Below, one piece after another: positions 15,017-23,213 of a DNA stretch of 30,447 bases; position 1 is the stretch's first letter, and each line of letters begins with the position of its first letter. Under the pieces are notes generated by a model that was given only the letters and a program-made list of their open reading frames with translations, made no database searches and was not told the DNA's origin. This stretch comes from CAZMHJ01 sp964566075 (GTDB taxonomy: Bacteria; Patescibacteriota; Saccharimonadia; Saccharimonadales; CAIOMD01). The position numbers and the translations under genes are program-made. The stretch spans positions 1 through 30,447 of the forward strand of contig CAZMHJ010000008.1 of the NCBI GenBank assembly GCA_964566075.1, in the 5' to 3' direction.

Positions 15017-15053
15017 TATAATGGTAACGTTTATGTATACAAAACGTTAAAAT
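15017..15053 (+). promoter_or_regulatory. Control region of the surface-protein operon with palindromic operator candidate
   Basis: A near-palindrome spans 15026-15048: arms AACGTTT and AAACGTT separated by nine bases that contain GTATAC. TAAAAT at 15048-15053 lies seven bases before the ATG at 15061, matching the leaderless spacing of other genes, but has no good -35 box; the palindrome occupies that position, as an activator site would. An alternative -10, TATAAT at 15017-15022, would give a roughly 30-base leader with the palindrome just downstream, as a repressor site would. Confidence 0.45.
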
Positions 15054-15060
15054 AAACAGT

Positions 15061-15633
15061 ATGAAAAACCAAAGTAAAAGTAGCGGTATTACGCTTAAGA
15101 AATTCGTCTTTTGGGCAGCAACTATTGCCCTATTAGTAACTTTGGTTGTTTTTATTTTGGAAAAATCACGCGTAACTAACATTTATACTAAACCTACCCC
15201 GACTGTAGCTCCAGATACTACCACCCGCCCGATTAATTCTATCGATTACTCACCTGCATCAGAAGCAGAAAAACCAACGCCTGACCAAAAGAAACAAGAT
15301 GCTAGCACTGGTGCATCTACGCCGGCACAATCGTCTTCGAAACCCATAAGCGTTACTCTATCAGCCGCGACACAAGACACTCCTGGTGGCCCAATTGTCG
15401 TGCGAACAATACTTGGTGGTACTACTGGTGGTACATGCACAATTACGGTTACTAAAGACTCGTTCGTTAAAACTTATTCATCAGATATTACATGGACTGG
15501 CACCTACTATAGCTGCAATAAAGATATTCCATTCGCAGATATATCTACAGGCACTTGGCAACTTAAGGTTGTTGCAAATCAAAATAATAATCAAGGTTCT
15601 GCTACAGAAACAGTAGTGGTTAAGTCGAGCTAG
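15061..15633 (+). CDS. Membrane-anchored surface protein with Ser/Thr/Pro-rich stalk
   Basis: A 190-residue type II membrane protein. A basic, Ser-rich cytosolic tail (residues 1-14) leads to one membrane helix (about 15-33, FVFWAATIALLVTLVVFIL). A 60-residue Pro/Thr/Ser/Ala/Lys linker follows (PTPTVAPDTTTRP onward). The last 95 residues form a beta-rich domain with two Cys (TGGTCTITVTKD and YYSCNKDI), likely a disulfide, in an immunoglobulin-like pattern ending GTWQLKVVANQNNNQGSATETVVV. I recognise no named family. The next gene starts one base after this stop codon, so the two exported proteins are coupled. A role in presenting a domain outside the cell, perhaps adhesion to a host cell, is an inference from architecture. 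Confidence 0.78.
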   Translation: MKNQSKSSGITLKKFVFWAATIALLVTLVVFILEKSRVTNIYTKPTPTVAPDTTTRPINSIDYSPASEAEKPTPDQKKQDASTGASTPAQSSSKPISVTLSAATQDTPGGPIVVRTILGGTTGGTCTITVTKDSFVKTYSSDITWTGTYYSCNKDIPFADISTGTWQLKVVANQNNNQGSATETVVVKSS

Positions 15634-15634
15634 T

Positions 15635-16853
15635 ATGGTTAGAGCTAAACTTTCTATTCTACTCGTAAGTTTCCTTGGAAGCGTTTTTGTTCCATTGATA
15701 AATACACCTATGGCATCGGCAGTAAGCGGTAGCGACTTTAGTGCTGGACGCATCATTGACGATATCGTTTTCTATAATAAAAGCTCGATGAGCGTGCAAC
15801 AAATTCAAGATTTTTTAAATGCCAAAGTTCCAGTGTGCGAAACAAATCATGCGGGCTTTACAGGGGCTAGCGGTACGGTTTATAGCCCCCCGTTTACTTG
15901 TCTAAAGGAATACCAGGAAAACCCAACTACACACGAAAATAATATTGGCCGCCCCACCTATCAAGTTCCCGGTGGGCAAAGTGCAGCGCAAATAATTTGG
16001 CAGGCAGCGCAAGATTACAATATTAATCCTCAGGTGATTCTAGTGACCCTACAAAAAGAATCCGGCATAGTAACGGATACATGGGCTGCAAGCTGGCAAT
16101 ATAAAACAGCAATGGGCTATGGTTGCCCAGATACTGCTGCTTGTGATACTAAGTACTACGGTTTTTATAATCAGGTCACAAGTGCAGCTTGGCAATGGAG
16201 ACGATATACAACGTACCCCGATCAATACAACTTTAAGGGTGGCGTTACCCGCTATATTCAATACAGCCCAGACTCAAGCTGTGGTGGAAGTAATGTATAC
16301 ATACAGAATCAAGCTACAGCAAACTTATATAACTACACCCCATATCAACCCAACCAAGCAGCGTTATCAGTAATGAACGATTCCACTGCTGGTGGGAGTG
16401 TAGCGTGTGGTGCATATGGTAATAGGAATTTTTACTGGTATTTTTCAAAATGGTTTGGTGATCCAGTGGGCCCACGAACAGTTTCTGTAACTAGCACCGG
16501 AGCAGATGCAGTAGCAATTGGTGCCTACATTACCAATGATGGTATCCAACATGTCATTACACTCAAGTCTAGTGGTGACGTGTATGAGACGTGGTGGGGT
16601 ACGGTCGGTGGTCAGTATCGATTAGCTACCAGCAAGATTGCAAGTACTGGTGCTGGCTCTGTTGCATCAAGTGCCTACATTACCAATGATGGTATCCAAC
16701 ATGTCATTACACTCAAGTCTAGTGGNNNNNNNNNNNNNNNNNNNNNNNNNNNNNNNNNNNNNNNNNNNNNNNNNNNNNNNNNNNNNNNNNNNNNNNNNNN
16801 NNNNNNNNNNNNNNNNNNNNNNNNNTGACGTGTATGAGACGTGGTGGAAATAG
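15635..16853 (+). CDS. Secreted lysozyme-like cell-wall protein with repeat domain (interrupted by assembly gap)
   Basis: A signal peptide (residues 1-29, ending MASA) precedes a domain common in actinobacterial exported proteins: IIDDIVFYNKSSMSVQQIQDFLN, YNINPQVILVTLQKESGIVTD, MGYGCPDTAACDTKYYGFYNQV, VYIQNQATANLYNYTPYQPNQAAL and AYGNRNFYWYFSKWFG. The LQKESG segment (Glu at residue 142) resembles the catalytic Glu of lysozyme/transglycosylase folds, so peptidoglycan cleavage is plausible. From residue 283 come 50-residue repeats with ITNDGIQHVITLKSSGDVYETWWG, which look like blades of a PLL/tectonin-like propeller. 100 N (16726-16825) interrupt the second repeat; the sequence then resumes in the same motif and ends DVYETWWK and a TAG at 16851. 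The true repeat number and frame across the gap are unknown. The start is coupled to the preceding stop. Confidence 0.82.
16521..16725 (+). repeat. Exact 150-base-period tandem repeat (two visible copies)
   Basis: The 55 bases at 16521-16575 recur without a single difference at 16671-16725, a period of 150 bases (50 codons), while the intervening parts differ. The sequence after the gap (16826-16847) matches the bases that follow copy 1 (16576-16597). Nucleotide-level identity, including third positions, indicates recent copying or gene conversion rather than selection on protein alone. Confidence 0.95.
16726..16825. other. Assembly gap (100 N)
   Basis: One hundred N, the conventional scaffold gap size, so the real length is unknown. 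If the gap were closed with no bases, the flanks would join into a perfect repeat boundary in frame, which shows that the assembler stopped inside the tandem repeats of the cell-wall protein gene. Whole extra repeats may be missing. Confidence 0.98.
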
Positions 16854-16889
16854 TAAAATACCCTACTCTGTTACCTAGCATTTATACGG

Positions 16890-16895
16890 TATAAT
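16890..16895 (+). promoter_or_regulatory. -10 box of the GT2/DUF2304 pair
   Basis: A perfect TATAAT seven bases before the ATG at 16903, matching the leaderless layout of other genes here. No convincing -35 box is seen 16-18 bases upstream, so an activator or a weak promoter is possible. Confidence 0.5.
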
Positions 16896-16902
16896 ACAGG
16901 TT

Positions 16903-17598
16903 ATGAAGGTGTGTGTTGTCATCCCCGCATACAACGAGGCGAATGTTATTGCTGAAGTAGTTGCTGATGTTATAAAAGAACTCCAGAAAACCTCTTACAT
17001 TTATGAGGTAGTCGTTGTAAACGACGGGTCAACAGACCAGACAGCATCAGAAGCCGAAAAAGCAGGTGCAACCGTAATACGACACATTCTTAATTCAGGT
17101 GCTGGGAGTGCTACCGCTACTGGCTTGAGTTATGCTAACCAAAACAGCTTTGAAATAGTCGCCACGATGGATGCCGATGGCCAACACCTGCCCAAGGATG
17201 TAATAACTGGGATAAACTCTATCAGAAAAAGTGATATTGATTTACTAATTGGTAGTCGGCTCATAGATAGTAAAGGTATGTCTAGGGTTAAGGTTTTGGG
17301 AAACAAGGGCCTAAGTATTATTACCTATCTATTATTTGGCATAAAAGTTACTGATTCACAAAGTGGATTAAGAATTTTCTCGAAAAATTCGCTACAAAAG
17401 CTTCGTTGGAAAACAAGCGGTTACGAATTCTGCTCTGAAATGTTATGGCGAGCTAACCAGCAGGGACTAAAGATTGACGAATTCCCTATTAAAGCAGTTT
17501 ATACCGAATACTCTAAAAGTAAGGGTCAGAATAACTGGAATGCAATTAATATTATAAAGAGTCTTTTAATAAGACGAATTACGGAGACCTTTAGTTGA
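16903..17598 (+). CDS. GT2-family polyprenyl-phosphate sugar synthase-like glycosyltransferase
   Basis: A 231-residue GT-A enzyme of the dolichyl-phosphate-mannose/polyprenyl-phosphate-glucose synthase type: VVIPAYNEAN, VVNDGSTDQT (nucleotide-binding), SGAGSATATGLSYA, and the metal-binding MDADGQHLPKDV. The acceptor-side segment SGLRIFSKNSLQKL and SEMLWRANQ are also typical. There is no C-terminal membrane domain. It would load a sugar from a nucleotide donor onto a polyprenyl phosphate, giving a lipid-linked donor for GT-C enzymes such as that encoded at 17955-19913. The stop overlaps the start of the next gene, a DUF2304 membrane protein that often accompanies such soluble GT2 enzymes and may anchor them. 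The GtrA-like protein at 12364 is another possible partner. Confidence 0.88.
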   Translation: MKVCVVIPAYNEANVIAEVVADVIKELQKTSYIYEVVVVNDGSTDQTASEAEKAGATVIRHILNSGAGSATATGLSYANQNSFEIVATMDADGQHLPKDVITGINSIRKSDIDLLIGSRLIDSKGMSRVKVLGNKGLSIITYLLFGIKVTDSQSGLRIFSKNSLQKLRWKTSGYEFCSEMLWRANQQGLKIDEFPIKAVYTEYSKSKGQNNWNAINIIKSLLIRRITETFS

Positions 17599-17948
17599 GC
17601 CGTTATATCTTACTACTATTATTAAACTTGCCTTTTATTATGGCTGGTATACTTGGGGCAATAACACAATATAAACTTGGTAAAAGTACCAAGAACAGAT
17701 TGATTGCTCAGCTGATAGTATGGTTCACCATACTAGGTGGGATTATTGTAGCCGAACCATTGTACCAATGGCTGTATGGCCATCAACTGACACAGACAGA
17801 GCCGCTAAGCCTTTTTGATGTAATACAAATAACGGCTATTATAATCACCTTCTATATAGCTACTAGGACTCGCGCCAAACTAGAAGATGTAGAACGAAGG
17901 CTGAACGATTTGCACCAAGAGCTCTCTATTCGTCTCTCAAAAAAATAG
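17595..17948 (+). CDS. DUF2304-like small membrane protein, partner of the GT2 enzyme
   Basis: A 117-residue protein with three membrane segments (about residues 3-24, 35-55 and 76-94) and a charged helical tail that looks coiled-coil (RAKLEDVERRLNDLHQELSIRLSKK). The pattern fits the DUF2304 family, which typically follows a polyprenyl-phosphate sugar synthase gene. It starts at a TTG whose last two bases belong to the TGA stop of the GT2 gene (TTGA), with a GGAG Shine-Dalgarno nine bases upstream, so translation is coupled. It probably tethers the GT2 enzyme to the membrane. Its end lies six bases from the end of the convergent GT-C gene, where a 12-base palindrome (17955-17966) overlaps that gene's stop codon. 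Confidence 0.8.
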   Translation: MSRYILLLLLNLPFIMAGILGAITQYKLGKSTKNRLIAQLIVWFTILGGIIVAEPLYQWLYGHQLTQTEPLSLFDVIQITAIIITFYIATRTRAKLEDVERRLNDLHQELSIRLSKK

Positions 17949-17954
17949 GGTTAT

Positions 17955-19913
17955 TTAGCTAGCTAACGAATTGCTCTGGCATGTAGCGCTATTAATACTT
18001 TTAAGCTTGAGTGTTTTGCCCGATTTTTCCACTCTATAAAGTTGATTATTTTTTAAATTATCAAAGTAGCGTCCATAACTATTCTTGAATGTTTCATCAT
18101 ATTTAAATACATAAATAAGTGTGTAGTTACTTCCAATATAGTCTCGCCAGCTTTCTGAGCTTTTAATCAACGTCCATATATCTCCATTATCATATGGCTT
18201 CTCACCAATACTATAGTCATTACGATAGTACGATTGTGCCGTAATGGGATACAGGTTGTACATTATTATATTGCGTTCGTTGCCTTTTGTGTTGGTAATA
18301 ATTATGTTAAGTTTATCGGACTTATTGTTAAGACATGCCTTCCATTCTTTAACAGCTTCGTAGGGCACTCTAGCATTAATAGTTGTTGAAACTTCCCGAC
18401 GAGAATGTGCAACGTCATACAATATCCCCCCTTGTCTTATTTCAAAACTAATCAAAAACCCTAATAGCACAGCGCCTAAAAATAGAACTAGTGTAATTGA
18501 GCTTTTATGCTTCTTGTAAATGGTATCTAAAAATCTTGTTTCATATAAGAATGTACTTACAACGAAAATCATAAAGCCTACTAGGTATGTATCCATGTAA
18601 CGCTCATACGATGCCAACTTAACAGCTTCGTATTCCGAAAAGATTAATACATACAAAGTCATAATCATCAGCCCATAAAGAAAAGATCCTACAAATAGCG
18701 AAAACCCTATAGTTAGTATCCTTTTTGCATCAATACGGTTCTTTATGAATATCGACCATATTATTAACACTCCCAAAAGAGCGAGCATTGCCCAAAAAAA
18801 GGATATAGGTAAGGGGCTGTCAGACACGCTAAAAAAAGTTCGCCAGAAATTTTCTATGGTACTATGCTGATATTCTTTTAGGTTACCGCTAAGCAGATTT
18901 CCTATATTCATTCCCTGCCACGAAGAATGCACACCAGATAGTTTTAGGTTAATTTTATAGAGTAACCATGACGTAATAATTGCTATTAACGGCAATAGTA
19001 ATAAAAGTGGCTGCTTGGACTTTTTTATATTTTTGCGGGCAAAAACTTCACCCAGCTCTTTACGCCTATAAAAAAGCATATCTAAAGCGCATACAACCAA
19101 TGCAAGCATTGCCAATACGATGCCTATATCCTTAGAGATAGTTAATACTGCCAGCGAAGTGGAGAACAATATAACCCCAAACACATCTTTAATGTCACGC
19201 AAATAGCGTAGATAGACGATAATAGAAAAGCCAAAGATACACCCCATTAACGTATCGACGAGTATGTTACTGAAAAAGGTAGTAGAACCGGCGATTATTG
19301 GACTTAGCACGAACGCCGTCACAATTAAAACAGTCTTCACGTCAATCTTTTTAATGAAAGCGGCTACCATAGAAAAGAACAAAAAGTTAGTGGCTATAAA
19401 TACCGGGTATTCTACAAAGGTTGACCCTGCTCTGGTGAAGAAATATTCAAATAGGCTTATCCCAGGAAAGTAGTCCGGGAAAAGTAATCTAGATCCGTGG
19501 ACCGATCCTAATGCATCAAGCGAATACATATGCTTAACAACTATTCCCCAATGGCTAAACTCATCCCAGCTAATAAACCATCGGTTGTAGTTTATAAATA
19601 ACGAAACAGCCGTTAATACCCCTGCAACCAATAGCCCGCGCCAAAAGTCTATCTGGCTTAATAGGCTTTTATTTCTATATATTGCTCGAGCACTTAGGGC
19701 GATAGCAACTATACTTAATCCTAATATCAGCCAGTACCCAAATAACAGACTACCCTTAAAGCCTAGTACTCCGAAGAAAAAAAGTATCAATATAGCAAGA
19801 CCACTAGCCAAAAAAAGTGTTTCTAGTAGTCTTTTTTTAAAAGCTATAGCTAAAAAAACGGCCAAACCAATGATACTAGCCTCTGCGATAAATACAGAAA
19901 GCAGGCCATTCAT
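17955..19913 (-). CDS. Polytopic GT-C-like membrane glycosyltransferase
   Basis: A 652-residue protein with about 13 membrane segments through residue 490 and an extracytoplasmic C-terminal domain of about 160 residues. After the third or fourth helix comes an external loop with RWFISWDEFSHWGIVVKHMY; an acidic D-E pair in the first large external loop is the catalytic hallmark of GT-C enzymes that use polyprenyl-phosphate sugars. Further along, DYFPGISLFEYFF fits an acceptor-side loop of this superfamily. No closer family is recognisable. It is the last gene of the seven-gene operon starting at 27976, with two bases between it and the double GT2 gene. Likely job: adding a sugar on the outer face, with a lipid-linked donor of the kind the GT2/DUF2304 pair would make. 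Confidence 0.7.
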   Translation of the reverse strand: MNGLLSVFIAEASIIGLAVFLAIAFKKRLLETLFLASGLAILILFFFGVLGFKGSLLFGYWLILGLSIVAIALSARAIYRNKSLLSQIDFWRGLLVAGVLTAVSLFINYNRWFISWDEFSHWGIVVKHMYSLDALGSVHGSRLLFPDYFPGISLFEYFFTRAGSTFVEYPVFIATNFLFFSMVAAFIKKIDVKTVLIVTAFVLSPIIAGSTTFFSNILVDTLMGCIFGFSIIVYLRYLRDIKDVFGVILFSTSLAVLTISKDIGIVLAMLALVVCALDMLFYRRKELGEVFARKNIKKSKQPLLLLLPLIAIITSWLLYKINLKLSGVHSSWQGMNIGNLLSGNLKEYQHSTIENFWRTFFSVSDSPLPISFFWAMLALLGVLIIWSIFIKNRIDAKRILTIGFSLFVGSFLYGLMIMTLYVLIFSEYEAVKLASYERYMDTYLVGFMIFVVSTFLYETRFLDTIYKKHKSSITLVLFLGAVLLGFLISFEIRQGGILYDVAHSRREVSTTINARVPYEAVKEWKACLNNKSDKLNIIITNTKGNERNIIMYNLYPITAQSYYRNDYSIGEKPYDNGDIWTLIKSSESWRDYIGSNYTLIYVFKYDETFKNSYGRYFDNLKNNQLYRVEKSGKTLKLKSINSATCQSNSLAS

Positions 19914-19915
19914 TT

Positions 19916-21685
19916 TTACTTACCCAGGGCTTTTTTCTTTACTTTGCGAGCAGATACTTTAATGGCGTGCACAAGGCCCTCGTGTTTTGTAAAATACACG
20001 AACTTAGCTAGATTACGACTGAACCTATTATTGTAGTTAGCTAGTACATTATCAATAAAATTATCATCGGGTGAAACGCTATTAACAAAGTCGACGTATG
20101 GCCTCATAAGTAACGAGATTTCTTTATCAAACTTAGAGTAATACTCATCATTAAGTAAGAATCTAATTATGTTTTTATAGCCAATTATCTGCTTATTAAC
20201 ATCATACGCATGCGAGCCATTATGTGCATGTACGGTGGTAAGGGGCTTATCGATGCCGACGATGTAGTTATTTTTTGCAACCTGCAACCACAAAGTTGTA
20301 TCTTCGCCTATACCAATACTTTCATTAAATTTGGTACTTGATGTCTTGAGCCAATCAGTATCAAACATAACTGTTGGGGTGGCAATAGGGCAGCTATACA
20401 TCAGTTTTCTGCCACAATTTCCCTTATCGATGCCGCTATTGATGGTTGTTATCTCACCATCCATATTGCGAATATAAGATGTGTGTGACATTGGTGCTTT
20501 ACTAGCGATCATGTATGCCAGTTGGGTCTCGATTTTATCTGGTGCAAATTCATCATCAGAATCAAGCAGTGCAATATACTGGCCGTTAGCCTCTGCAATA
20601 CCTTTATTCCTTGCCGCGCTAACACCAGCGTTTTTTGGTTGTTTAATTAGCCTTATGTTGTCTTTATTTTTTATAAATTCTTTTAATTCATCTGTATTGG
20701 TTTTTGAGCCATCGTCTACAAGCAAAATTTCGATATTTTTGTGAGTCTGGCTTAATACAGACTTTAAGGCACGAATAGCTTCTGACGGATTATTGTAAAA
20801 CGGAATGACTACACTGACTTTATACTTTGATGTCTCTTTTTTAGATGTCTCAAGAATTTCACTCACTTTGTCTCGGCAATATTTTTCAGCCTCATCAAAA
20901 GGGGTGTCTTTGTAAAATTCTGCCAGTTCTTCAAAAAAGCAATATTCACTACCCTCTAGTTCTTCGCGCCTCTTTTTTGATACATCATTTATAAGGCCAA
21001 GGTAAAGTTCATTACCCTCTGTTTTAACCTTGGGGCTCGTATTTGTAACCTGTTTGGCATGGAATCTTGTACTAACGAGCAACTCTGGTATATGAATAAA
21101 TTCATATGTCCGTGCCATTTTTCGCCAAAGCTCATAGTCTTGAGTAGCTTTTAAGCTAACGTCAAATCCACCATATTCATCAAATGCTGTTTTTGGTATG
21201 AGTAGTGATAGGCCGTTAACATTACCCTTAAGCAACGCGTATTCGGGTTTCTTTACCAACTCGTCATGATTCTTTATGGCCTTTGATAAAAGATTGCCGT
21301 GAACATCAATTAAATAATAGTCAGAATAAAGAATTACCTTTTTATGTAATAGACCATTTTCTTGCAAATAGTTTACTTCAGCTTCTACCTTGTTTGGCTC
21401 GTAGGTGTCGTCGTGTGACAGCCATGAAAAATACTCACCAGACATTTTTTGGATAGCAAGGTTTAGCGCAGAAGATACCCCACCGTTTTCTTTATGAATA
21501 TAGATAATCTTGTCACCGTATGACTTAGCCAACCTTTCCGTCTTGCCATCATCTGATGAGCCATCATTAACAACAAGAATTTCTACATTCTTGTACGTTT
21601 GCTGAAGAGCGCTGTCAATTGCGTATTTAAGATAATTTGAGCCGTTATAAACTGGTATGATTAAAGAAATTTTTGGATTAGTCAT
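19916..21685 (-). CDS. Bifunctional glycosyltransferase with two GT2 domains
   Basis: A 589-residue protein with two complete GT-A (GT2) domains in tandem. Domain 1, about residues 5-235: ISLIIPVYNGSNYLKYAIDSAL, LVVNDGSSDD, metal motif SWLSHDDTYEPNK. Domain 2, about 292-510: VSVVIPFYNNPSEAIRALKSVL, LLVDDGSKTNTDE, metal motif ALLDSDDEFAPDK and the GIGEDTTLWLQVA acceptor/catalytic segment. A 60-residue helical linker separates them and a basic C-terminus (SARKVKKKALGK) may contact the membrane. Two active sites suggest successive transfers or an alternating disaccharide. Its first codons overlap the end of the upstream GT10-like gene by eight bases. Confidence 0.88.
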   Translation of the reverse strand: MTNPKISLIIPVYNGSNYLKYAIDSALQQTYKNVEILVVNDGSSDDGKTERLAKSYGDKIIYIHKENGGVSSALNLAIQKMSGEYFSWLSHDDTYEPNKVEAEVNYLQENGLLHKKVILYSDYYLIDVHGNLLSKAIKNHDELVKKPEYALLKGNVNGLSLLIPKTAFDEYGGFDVSLKATQDYELWRKMARTYEFIHIPELLVSTRFHAKQVTNTSPKVKTEGNELYLGLINDVSKKRREELEGSEYCFFEELAEFYKDTPFDEAEKYCRDKVSEILETSKKETSKYKVSVVIPFYNNPSEAIRALKSVLSQTHKNIEILLVDDGSKTNTDELKEFIKNKDNIRLIKQPKNAGVSAARNKGIAEANGQYIALLDSDDEFAPDKIETQLAYMIASKAPMSHTSYIRNMDGEITTINSGIDKGNCGRKLMYSCPIATPTVMFDTDWLKTSSTKFNESIGIGEDTTLWLQVAKNNYIVGIDKPLTTVHAHNGSHAYDVNKQIIGYKNIIRFLLNDEYYSKFDKEISLLMRPYVDFVNSVSPDDNFIDNVLANYNNRFSRNLAKFVYFTKHEGLVHAIKVSARKVKKKALGK

Positions 21686-23213
21686 CGTATATACTATATA
21701 GTCCTCTTAGCTTTTTGTGAATTTTTCCCGGTATATAAACACTATTATTCTTCACAAGGAATCGTGTAGTGTTGTCGTAATGCGTCCGTTCTATTGCTTC
21801 TTTTGTGAAGAAAGGTATCTTTATGTATTTGTCTTCTTTAAGAAAAAGTTCTATTTTCTTATGCCTTACTATATTTTCGTATGATAATTTAATATTTAGA
21901 GTGTCCGGCTTGCTTTTATCGCAAAAATAGGCAGGATTGGCCTTGAGTAAAGTAATCCCGTCACTTGTTCTCATATATATGCTATTCGATATTGAATTAA
22001 TTTGATGCCCACCTGTTGTTATAAATAGAAGGAAGTTCCATTTTTTACCAATCTGAACCTTGTCAACTCCGATAACACCAATCTGTTTTTTTATTTCATA
22101 TTTCTCTTTTAAGAGTTTTGCCACTATGTCCTTGGCCTCTTCTTGGCTATAATCCAGGCGGGTGGGTGCTTTGACTGCATCAAGCAGTGTCTTGGCAATA
22201 CCTGGACTTGAGAAATAACTATGAAACTCTTTTGATGATAGAAATTTCTCTATTGCACGCTGTCTTTTGCTATATTCATCTTCATCCATCACTGACAGAT
22301 ACTCATACAAATCGTCATAAGTTTTAAAATCTCTTGCATCAATAAAGCATAATTTGGGTATATATTCTGAGACATTGTCAGCACCCAAGTAAACAGGGAT
22401 AGTCCTCGCAAAAAAGGCATCAAATATCTTTTCGGATATATAGCCGTTTTGGTTTGTATATGAATCGAACGTTATAGCAAATTTATACTCACTAAGTTTT
22501 TGGATTTTTTTATTTTTATCTAGGAACCCTTGGCATACTTCATTAAATCTCTTTGGCCAAAACAAACCAAATAAATCAAAATCAGTAGGATGATTTCGTA
22601 AAAAATAATCAGCAATCTGTAATCGCTTGTGATAGATTGCGTTCTTGTGATATTTTACGTTTTTTTTATTGTAGTAATTCGTATAGTTGTACTCATTTAA
22701 AACGCGTATTATGAAATCATTATCTGTATTTGAAGTCACCATACATATAAATTTTTTATTTCTAAATCGCAGCTTTTTATTGGGCCTATCGGAATGGAAA
22801 TTAGCAACATTTCCTTTAATGAAGTTACCAGTTCCCGCCAAGTTGTCGTCATATGTCACAACTGATTTGAACATTTTTGATAGCTCACGAATTGATTCAG
22901 GCTCATGTTTTTTTGCATGTCCAGTTGGGGGCTCGTAATCTATATAAATGGTCTTAGCTAAAAGTCCATTCCTCAGAAGATACTCAAGATTATCAACATT
23001 ACGGTAGAACAAGTTATCAAAAAATAATACACCAATCACATTTTTAAACGGTGCCCTGTCCGGTGTATGAATTTCAATTCCGTTTTTATCGGCAAGAATT
23101 TTAAGCTGCTGCGACCAAGAGTAATCTCCATCTTGTAAATCGAATGGCTTATCATTTAAGCCCTCGCTTACATTTGGATAATAAACAATCTCTGGTTTAT
23201 TTACGGCCTTCAT
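21678..23213 (-). CDS. GT10-family (fucosyltransferase-fold) glycosyltransferase, copy 2
   Basis: A 511-residue enzyme whose central region matches the alpha-1,3-fucosyltransferase (GT10) signature: FAITFDSYTNQNGYISEKIFDAFFARTIPVYLGADN at residues 245-280, followed by FIDARDFKTYDDLYEYL. The FxxxFENSxxxxYxTEK pattern of the family appears here as F-D-S-x-x-x-x-x-Y-I-S-E-K. The N-terminal half has IDYEPP (residues 91-96), in the place of the family's E-S-P acceptor-side motif. Residues from about 375 to 511 form an extra beta-rich C-terminal region not found in minimal GT10 enzymes. It is a paralogue of the preceding gene, which it overlaps by four bases (ATGA). Known GT10 enzymes use GDP-fucose; the operon instead makes UDP-N-acetyl-L-fucosamine. 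Confidence 0.82.
   Translation of the reverse strand: MKAVNKPEIVYYPNVSEGLNDKPFDLQDGDYSWSQQLKILADKNGIEIHTPDRAPFKNVIGVLFFDNLFYRNVDNLEYLLRNGLLAKTIYIDYEPPTGHAKKHEPESIRELSKMFKSVVTYDDNLAGTGNFIKGNVANFHSDRPNKKLRFRNKKFICMVTSNTDNDFIIRVLNEYNYTNYYNKKNVKYHKNAIYHKRLQIADYFLRNHPTDFDLFGLFWPKRFNEVCQGFLDKNKKIQKLSEYKFAITFDSYTNQNGYISEKIFDAFFARTIPVYLGADNVSEYIPKLCFIDARDFKTYDDLYEYLSVMDEDEYSKRQRAIEKFLSSKEFHSYFSSPGIAKTLLDAVKAPTRLDYSQEEAKDIVAKLLKEKYEIKKQIGVIGVDKVQIGKKWNFLLFITTGGHQINSISNSIYMRTSDGITLLKANPAYFCDKSKPDTLNIKLSYENIVRHKKIELFLKEDKYIKIPFFTKEAIERTHYDNTTRFLVKNNSVYIPGKIHKKLRGLYSIYDD

Noticed and set aside
15033..15050. Mini reading frame M-Y-T-K-R-stop upstream of the surface-protein gene
   Set aside because: It falls inside the palindrome, has no ribosome site and no supporting spacing to a promoter; most likely chance.
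17955..17966. TTAGCTAGCTAA palindrome as terminator between convergent genes
   Set aside because: Only 12 bases, AT-rich, no loop and no U-tract; it encodes the last residues and stop of the GT-C gene.
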